A program made the position numbers and the translations under genes. From the NCBI GenBank assembly GCA_027482185.1, contig JAIXWF010000015.1, forward strand, positions 434,001 to 498,000: a DNA stretch of 64,000 nucleotides, read 5' to 3'. Position 1 is the stretch's first letter. Every line of letters begins with the position of its first letter. This DNA is from Opitutaceae bacterium (lineage in GTDB: Bacteria > Verrucomicrobiota > Verrucomicrobiia > Opitutales > Opitutaceae). Positions 58,587 to 64,000 of the stretch are shown one piece after another. The notes beneath the pieces were generated by a model. The model made no database searches and was not told the origin of the DNA. It saw only the letters and a list, made by a program, of their open reading frames with translations.

Positions 58587-61500
58587 ATGTCCGCCCGTTT
58601 TGCCTTTTTCTCCCTGCTGGCCCTGCCGCTCGCCTCCGCCGCGACGGCGGAGAATCAGGCTGCACCCGCCAAAGCCCCGGCCGGAGCGCCGGCGCCCAAG
58701 CCGGACAACGCCGAGATCGCCTCGCTGCGCGCCAAAGCCGAACGCGGCAACGCGATCGCCCAGTACAATCTCGGTCTGGCCTACGCGCAGGGTCGCCAGG
58801 TCGCGGCCGATCCCGTCGAGGCCTTCGTGTGGCTCACCTTGGCCGCCGAAAGCGGCAGCACGGGCAAGGCCCTCGAGTCCGTTCTCAACTCGCTCTCGCG
58901 GACCCAGCTCGCCGAAGGCAGGCAGCGGCTCGACCAACTCCGCCGCACCAATCCGTACCTCCGGGCCGCCACCGCCGCGGCCGCCGCCTCCGCCGCCGCC
59001 ACCAAGGCCGCGGCCCCTTCGCCCGCGGCACCCGCCCCCGGCCTCGTGCCCGCGAATACCCCTCCGCCGTCGGCGCCGGCCTCCGAGGAAGCCCGCAACC
59101 TGTACGACCAACTCACCGCCGTCGGCGAAGAAAAGACCCGCATCGCCGCAGAGCTGAATTCCGCCCAACGCGAGCTCGCCCGGCTGCGCGCGGAACTCGC
59201 CACCCGCTCCGCCCCGGAATCCCCGGCCTCCGCCGCCGAGGTCGGCGCGCTGCAGGCCCGCCTCAAGGAAGCGCAGGAAAACCTCTCCGCCCAATCGACC
59301 GAGCTCGCCGGCCGCCGCGCCGAACTCGCCGCCGCCCGGATCGAACTCGCCAAAGCCCAGTCCGCGCAGGCGCAGCTCAAGGCCCAGCTCGCCGCCGCAA
59401 CCGCCCCGGCCCCCGACGCCGGACCGTCGCCCGAACTGACCGCGGCCCGCGAACGCATCGCGGTACTCGAAAAGGACAACGCCGCCTCCCGTGCACGCCA
59501 GGACGACGCGACGCTCCGGATCGAACGCCTCACCGCCGATCTCGCCGCCAACCGCAGCGATCTCTCGCGCAGCCTCGCCAACGCCGGCGACCAAAACCGC
59601 GCCCAAGCCGAACGCATCGCCGCGCTGGAACGCGATCTCGCCGCCGCCCGCGTGACCGCCCGCAGCCAGACGGAGGCCGCCGAAACGCTCCGGCGCGAAC
59701 TCGCGGGCAACCGCAGTGCCGAGTCGACGCTCGCCGCCGCCACCGCCGCCGTGCGCCAGGCGGAGGAAAAGGCCGCGCGCGACGCCGAAGTTTCCGCCCG
59801 CGAAATCCAATCCCTGCGCGCCACCCTCGCCCAGACCGAAGCCGCCCTGCAGGCCGCCACCGAACGCGCCCAACGCGCCACCGGGTCGACCCAGGCTGAA
59901 ATCGCCGCCCAAGCCGAAGCCGCGAAGGCGGCCGCCGCCAAGGCCGAGGCCCTGAACGCCGATCTCGCCGCCGCCCGCGCCGAAATCGCCCGGCGCACCG
60001 CAGCCGAAGCGGCCGTTCGCCGCGACTCCGAGGCGGCTTCCGCCCGCGCCGCCGCGCTCGACTCGGTCCGCGCCGAACTTGCCGCGCGTTCCGCGGAGGT
60101 CGCCTCGCTGCGCCGCGAACTCGCTCCGGCCCAGGCCCTCGCCGCCGAACTCGCCGCCGCCAAGAACGCCCTGGCCGAAGCCGTCGCCGCCCGCGCCGGC
60201 GATCGCGCCGCCGGCGAACGTTCCGCCGCCGCCGTCCGGGCCGAAGCCGAAGCGAAAGCCGCGCTCGCCGCCGATTTGGCCGCCAAGTCCGACGCTCACG
60301 CGGCCGCCACCCGCCGGGCCGAGGAGCTCGCCCGCGAACTCGCCGCCGCCCGCGAGCAATCCGCAGATTCTTCCCGCCGCCTCGCCGCCGCCACCGAAGC
60401 CCAGCGCGAACTCGCCGCCCGGCTCGCCGCCGCCGAACGCACCGCCGCCGACTCGGGCCGGCTGGAACCGCGCCTCGCCTCGGTCGAGCGCGATCTCGCC
60501 GCCGCCGTCGCCGCCCGCGACGAAGCCCTCGCCCGCGAAAAATCCGCCGCCGAAGCACTCCGGTCCGCCGGCGAACGAATTCGCCAAGGGGAAGCCGCGG
60601 TCGCGGAAGCCGAGCGCACCCGCGCCGATGCCCGCACGGAACAGCAACGCCTCGCCGCCACCCTTGCCGCCGAAACCGCCGCCAAGGCCCAGGCCGAAGC
60701 CGCCTTGGCGCAAGCCGTGCAAGCCGGCCGCCAGAGCGCGGCGGAACAGGCCGACCTGCGTGCCAAACTCCAAACGCTCGCCGCCGAACGCGCGCAACTC
60801 GCGGCGGAGATCTCCGCCGGTCTCGGCGCCAAGGATGACACCGTCCGCCGGCTCAGCGAGGAAAAGCAGGCGCTGGCCGTACGCCTGACCGAAACCGAAG
60901 CCGCCCTCGCTTCGCTTCGCCAAGCCGCCCAAACCGGCGCCGCCGACCGTGGCGAAGTCCAAGCCCGCGCCGCCGCCCTCGCGGCAGATCTCGCCGCCGC
61001 CCGCAAGTTGGCCGAAACCGCGGAAGCCCGCGCCGCCGAGAACGCCGCCGCCAAGGCCGCCGCGGAATCCGCCTTCGCCGCCCGCCAAACCGAGATCGCG
61101 GCGCTCGAAACCGAACGCAACGCACTCCGCGAACGCCTCGCAGCCGCCGAAACCAATCTGGCCGGCCAACGCCGGCAGGCCGACTCCGCTGTCGCCGCCG
61201 CCTCCGCCCGCGAGGCCGAAGCCGCCGCCGCCCTCCGCCAGGAATTGGCCGCCGCCCGGGCCGAAACCGCCGCCGGCAAGGATCAAGTCGCCGCCCGCGA
61301 AGCCGAACTCGGCCGCCTGCGCAATGAACTGGCCGCGGGGGAAACCCGGCTGGCCGGCGCCGCCGCGCAGCTCGAAACCGCGACCCGCGAACTCGCCGCG
61401 CTCCGCCGGCAGGCCGAAGCCGACCAAGCGCGCCCCGATCCCGCCGCCCCGCTCCGCCGCGAGCTCGAGGAAACGCGCGGCCGTCTCGCCGCCGCCGCCG

Positions 61501-62855
61501 CCACCGGGCAGGAACAGGTCGCCGCCGTCGCCGCGGAACGCGACCGACTCGCCGCCGAAGTCGCCGCCTTGCGTAGTGCCAAGTCCGATACCGACGCCGC
61601 CGGCCGCCGCGACGCCGAAGCCCTGCGGGAAACGGCCGCCCGCGCCGAGACGGAAAAATCCGCCCTCGCCGCCCGGCTCGCCGCCGCCGAGACCGCCGCC
61701 CGCGGCCTCGCGGAAGCGCAACGCGAGCTGACCTCCGCCCGCTCCGCCCTCGCGGCCAGCGAAGCCGCCCGCGCCGAGCTTTCGCGCTCCGGCCTCGCCG
61801 CCTCCGCCCTCCAGGCCGAGGCCGACGGACTCCGGCGCCAAGTTTCGGAGCTCACCGCCGCCCGCGACGAAGCCCAATCGCGCCTGCGCTCCGCCGGTTC
61901 CGCCGCCGCGGCCGCCGCCGCCATCGAGCAACGCGCCGCCGCCCTCGCCGCGGAAAACACGGACCTTGCCCGCCGCCTCGCCGCCGCCGAAGCCGCCGCC
62001 CAGGCCGCCGCACGCCGGCAGGAAAACTCCGCCGCCCTCGCCTCCGAACTCGCCGCCGCCAAGTCCGCCTTGGCCGATTCCGGGCGCAAACTGGCCGACG
62101 CCGAACGCGAGCGCACGGCGCTGCGCGAACAAGCCGAGTCCGCGGCCGCGGCCGCCGAACGGCTCCGCCGGCTCGAGTCCGAACGCGACACCCTCGCGAC
62201 GAAGCTCGCCGAAGCCGAAACCGCCGCCAAACGCGCCGCGAGGGCCGCGGAAACCGAGGACAAACTCGCCACCGCCCTGCGCTCCTACGCCCTCGTGACC
62301 AAGGAACGCGACACGCTCGGCCAGCGCGTCGCCGACCTCGATCGCCGCCTCGCCGCCGCGACCGAATCCACGGCCCGCCTCGAAGCCCAGCTCCGCGCCG
62401 CGCCCGCGGCCCCCGATCCGACCGAACTCGACACGCTGCGCGCCCGGGCCAGCGCCGCCGAGCGCACCGCCGAACTGGCCCGGGCCGAATTGGCGAAGGC
62501 CAACCAGCTGCTCGCCGCGCGCCCGGCGCCGGCGGAGCCCTCCCGCCCGCCCGCGACCCCCGTCGCCGTTGCCCCCTCCCTTGCGCCCGCCCCGACCGCC
62601 GGCGGTCTCCGCGAACCGTCGCGGCCCCAAGCCGCCCGGCCCCCGGCTCCCGCCTCGGCCGCAACCGCGGCGCCGAGCCCGGCCTCGACGCCCGCGGCGC
62701 GCACCCATACGGTCGCCGCCGGTGAAACCCTCTCCGGCATTTCCCGCCAATACTACGGCACCACGCAGCGGTGGACCGAAATCCTCGCGGCCAACCGCGA
62801 CACCCTGCGCGATGAACGCAGCCTCGCGCCGGGCCGCGTGATCCGGATTCCCTGA
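58587..62855 (+). CDS. Giant exported coiled-coil protein with Sel1 repeats and C-terminal LysM
   Basis: 1422 residues from ATG 58587 (a GTG eight codons upstream is also in frame). Signal peptide SARFAFFSLLALPLASA. Residues ~44-121 are Sel1-like (NAIAQYNLGLAYAQGRQVAA, DPVEAFVWLTLAAESG). From ~175 to ~1320 it is an almost unbroken Ala/Glu/Arg heptad coiled coil (AELAARSAEVASLRRELAPA and similar). A Pro/Ala linker leads to a LysM domain (THTVAAGETLSGISRQYYGT, then EILAANRDTL and GRVIRIP). Expected to bind peptidoglycan by LysM and extend a rod of roughly 170 nm (0.15 nm per residue) if continuous. Very high Ala/GC content; neighbour of a second coiled-coil gene. Role unknown. Confidence 0.8.
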   Translation: MSARFAFFSLLALPLASAATAENQAAPAKAPAGAPAPKPDNAEIASLRAKAERGNAIAQYNLGLAYAQGRQVAADPVEAFVWLTLAAESGSTGKALESVLNSLSRTQLAEGRQRLDQLRRTNPYLRAATAAAAASAAATKAAAPSPAAPAPGLVPANTPPPSAPASEEARNLYDQLTAVGEEKTRIAAELNSAQRELARLRAELATRSAPESPASAAEVGALQARLKEAQENLSAQSTELAGRRAELAAARIELAKAQSAQAQLKAQLAAATAPAPDAGPSPELTAARERIAVLEKDNAASRARQDDATLRIERLTADLAANRSDLSRSLANAGDQNRAQAERIAALERDLAAARVTARSQTEAAETLRRELAGNRSAESTLAAATAAVRQAEEKAARDAEVSAREIQSLRATLAQTEAALQAATERAQRATGSTQAEIAAQAEAAKAAAAKAEALNADLAAARAEIARRTAAEAAVRRDSEAASARAAALDSVRAELAARSAEVASLRRELAPAQALAAELAAAKNALAEAVAARAGDRAAGERSAAAVRAEAEAKAALAADLAAKSDAHAAATRRAEELARELAAAREQSADSSRRLAAATEAQRELAARLAAAERTAADSGRLEPRLASVERDLAAAVAARDEALAREKSAAEALRSAGERIRQGEAAVAEAERTRADARTEQQRLAATLAAETAAKAQAEAALAQAVQAGRQSAAEQADLRAKLQTLAAERAQLAAEISAGLGAKDDTVRRLSEEKQALAVRLTETEAALASLRQAAQTGAADRGEVQARAAALAADLAAARKLAETAEARAAENAAAKAAAESAFAARQTEIAALETERNALRERLAAAETNLAGQRRQADSAVAAASAREAEAAAALRQELAAARAETAAGKDQVAAREAELGRLRNELAAGETRLAGAAAQLETATRELAALRRQAEADQARPDPAAPLRRELEETRGRLAAAAATGQEQVAAVAAERDRLAAEVAALRSAKSDTDAAGRRDAEALRETAARAETEKSALAARLAAAETAARGLAEAQRELTSARSALAASEAARAELSRSGLAASALQAEADGLRRQVSELTAARDEAQSRLRSAGSAAAAAAAIEQRAAALAAENTDLARRLAAAEAAAQAAARRQENSAALASELAAAKSALADSGRKLADAERERTALREQAESAAAAAERLRRLESERDTLATKLAEAETAAKRAARAAETEDKLATALRSYALVTKERDTLGQRVADLDRRLAAATESTARLEAQLRAAPAAPDPTELDTLRARASAAERTAELARAELAKANQLLAARPAPAEPSRPPATPVAVAPSLAPAPTAGGLREPSRPQAARPPAPASAATAAPSPASTPAARTHTVAAGETLSGISRQYYGTTQRWTEILAANRDTLRDERSLAPGRVIRIP

Positions 62856-62923
62856 TTCGTAGTGTCCGTAAGCCCGCATTCTTGATCCCTCCCGTGTCCG
62901 TCGCTTCAACTTCTTCGCCCCGT

Positions 62924-64000
62924 ATGCAACCTTGGCGGAATTCACTCCCCGTCGCCGTCCTTGCCCTGCTCTGCGGAGGTTGCGGCTATGTCCACGTCGG
63001 CAAATTGCCGGAAGCCCCTCCCGCCACGGTCGTCGGCGACGAGAAATTGCTGAAGGAAAACGCCGACCTGCGCTTGGAGAAGAAGATGCTCCAGCAGGAA
63101 CTCGCCCTCACCCGCGCCCAGGGCGACGCCCTCCGCATGGCGATCGAGAATCGTGCCGCCGACGGCGACACCTCCAAGCGCCTCGTCGAGAAACTCAACG
63201 AAACCAGCCGCGAGCTCGCTTCCCTTCGCACCAGCTACACGCAGCTCCAAACCGAGCGCAATCGCGCCGTCGCTTCCGCCGCCGAGTCCAACACCCTCCG
63301 GCAGCAACTCGGCGCCACCGAGGAAAAACTCGCCGCTTCCCTCCGCAACTACACCCAGCTCCAGGAGGAAATCGGCAAACTGCGCGCCGATGTCGACCGC
63401 ACCCGCGCCGAAAACGTCGTCCTCTCCGAGCAGGTCAAGACCGTCACCGCCCAGAACGAGCAGGCGCAGGCCGCCCTGGCCCAGCTCAACCTCGACTTCA
63501 TCGCCCAAAAAGACGCCCGCTTCCGCGCCGAACAGGACGCCGCCACGCTGCGCACGGAACTGAAATCGGTGGCCCCCAACTCGTCCCTTCTTTCGCAGCA
63601 ACGCACCGGCGCCGCCGCGGACGCGCGCTCCCTTGTCGCCGAACACGCCGCCGAGACCGCCGCCCTCAAGCAGCAACTCGACACCCTGCGCCAGCAGGTC
63701 GACACGCTGTCCGCCGAGCGCACCGAACTGAACCGCCGCCTCTCGGCCGCCCCGCCCGCCGACCTCGCCAACATCGAGGCCAAGCTCGCTTCCGCGCTCC
63801 GCGAATCCACCGCCCTGCGCAGCGAAAACGAACAGCTCAAGTCCGCCCGCGCCCAGATGAGCGACCAGCTCGCGCAACTCCAGACTTCAGGTCCCGCGCC
63901 CAGCGCCGTCCAAGCCCTCCGCGTCCAACTCCGCGACGCCCAGACCCAAGCTTCCGTCCTCACCGAGGAAAACGCCCGCCTCAAGGCCCGCCTCTCCGGC
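62924..64000 (+). CDS. Exported coiled-coil (lipo)protein, 3' end outside window
   Basis: 359 residues are visible from ATG 62924 (a GTG at 62894 is in frame), and the frame is still open at base 64000. The start LPVAVLALLCGGCGYVHVGK looks like a lipoprotein signal, although Cys rather than Leu precedes GGC. After that the sequence is coiled coil (LLKENADLRLEKKMLQQELA, ELASLRTSYTQLQTERNRAV, ALKQQLDTLRQQVDTLSAER) with few interruptions. It follows the giant LysM coiled-coil gene by 68 bases and may belong to the same structure or operon. C-terminal domain unknown. Confidence 0.72.
   Translation, partial: MQPWRNSLPVAVLALLCGGCGYVHVGKLPEAPPATVVGDEKLLKENADLRLEKKMLQQELALTRAQGDALRMAIENRAADGDTSKRLVEKLNETSRELASLRTSYTQLQTERNRAVASAAESNTLRQQLGATEEKLAASLRNYTQLQEEIGKLRADVDRTRAENVVLSEQVKTVTAQNEQAQAALAQLNLDFIAQKDARFRAEQDAATLRTELKSVAPNSSLLSQQRTGAAADARSLVAEHAAETAALKQQLDTLRQQVDTLSAERTELNRRLSAAPPADLANIEAKLASALRESTALRSENEQLKSARAQMSDQLAQLQTSGPAPSAVQALRVQLRDAQTQASVLTEENARLKARLSG

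Noticed and set aside
58560-62945. A 1461-codon open frame on the minus strand opposite the giant coiled-coil gene
   Set aside because: Gly-rich low-complexity product with no signal or domain; an antisense shadow of a high-GC, Ala-rich coding strand.

Overview
The window is GC-rich and gene-dense. It carries VPDSG/PEP-CTERM-type sorting tails, a pectate lyase, a uronate isomerase next to a tagaturonate epimerase-like protein, and a TGTTC-N4-GAACA SOS box. Together these suggest a polysaccharide-degrading Verrucomicrobiota bacterium close to Opitutaceae. This is inferred from gene content; no rRNA or tRNA gene was seen. No transposase, phage, plasmid or CRISPR locus was found.

Layout. 1-7.4 kb: 5'-truncated HipA/YjjJ-like kinase, TPR lipoprotein and a membrane protein lying between two inverted copies of a 138-bp repeat, a CTERM surface protein, a VOC protein and a GH43-like enzyme. 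7.6-13.1 kb: the SOS mutasome imuA-imuB-dnaE2 (minus strand) behind a LexA-type palindrome. 13.2-16.9 kb: a PEP-CTERM protein with an activator-type palindrome at about -43, a PL10-like pectate lyase, an NrfJ/OB-fold protein and an RDD protein. 16.9-19.6 kb: a compact bufferin-type RiPP operon (Cys-rich precursor, DUF692/MNIO enzyme, DUF2063 partner, DoxX protein). 19.8-25.8 kb: a three-repeat DUF4177-like protein, a TonB receptor and msrPQ. 25.9-43.1 kb: uxaC, an epimerase, tex, hpf, terC, an AEC transporter, a YhiN-type flavoprotein, a Spy-like protein, an ABC exporter pair, small enzymes and xthA. 43.2-52.7 kb: an unknown exported protein, a Cys/Met-type PLP enzyme, DUF167, a PmoA-like/Gfo-Idh/enolase-superfamily operon, MATE, and another CTERM protein. 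52.9-56.8 kb: an lpoB-COG3014-ycfL-like lipoprotein cluster. 57-64 kb: glpK and two long coiled-coil envelope proteins, one with Sel1 and LysM domains; the second runs off the right edge.

Working together: pectate lyase, uxaC and the epimerase fit use of pectin and hexuronates. imuA/imuB/dnaE2 form the SOS translesion module. The four buf-like genes are expected to make, export and use a copper-handling peptide. lpoB and its neighbours fit envelope biogenesis.

The most pervasive feature that genes do not explain is a set of degenerate 7-base tandem repeats (with 8-base and CTCCGTG relatives) in many intergenic gaps. Most are two inverted arms around a core. Apparently different families (AACTCTC, AGCTTTC, CGGTCTC, CGAAATC, GAGTTCG) share a TC/GA dinucleotide every 7 bases. 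Several genes end inside or at the edge of an array, and one array is translated as a protein linker.
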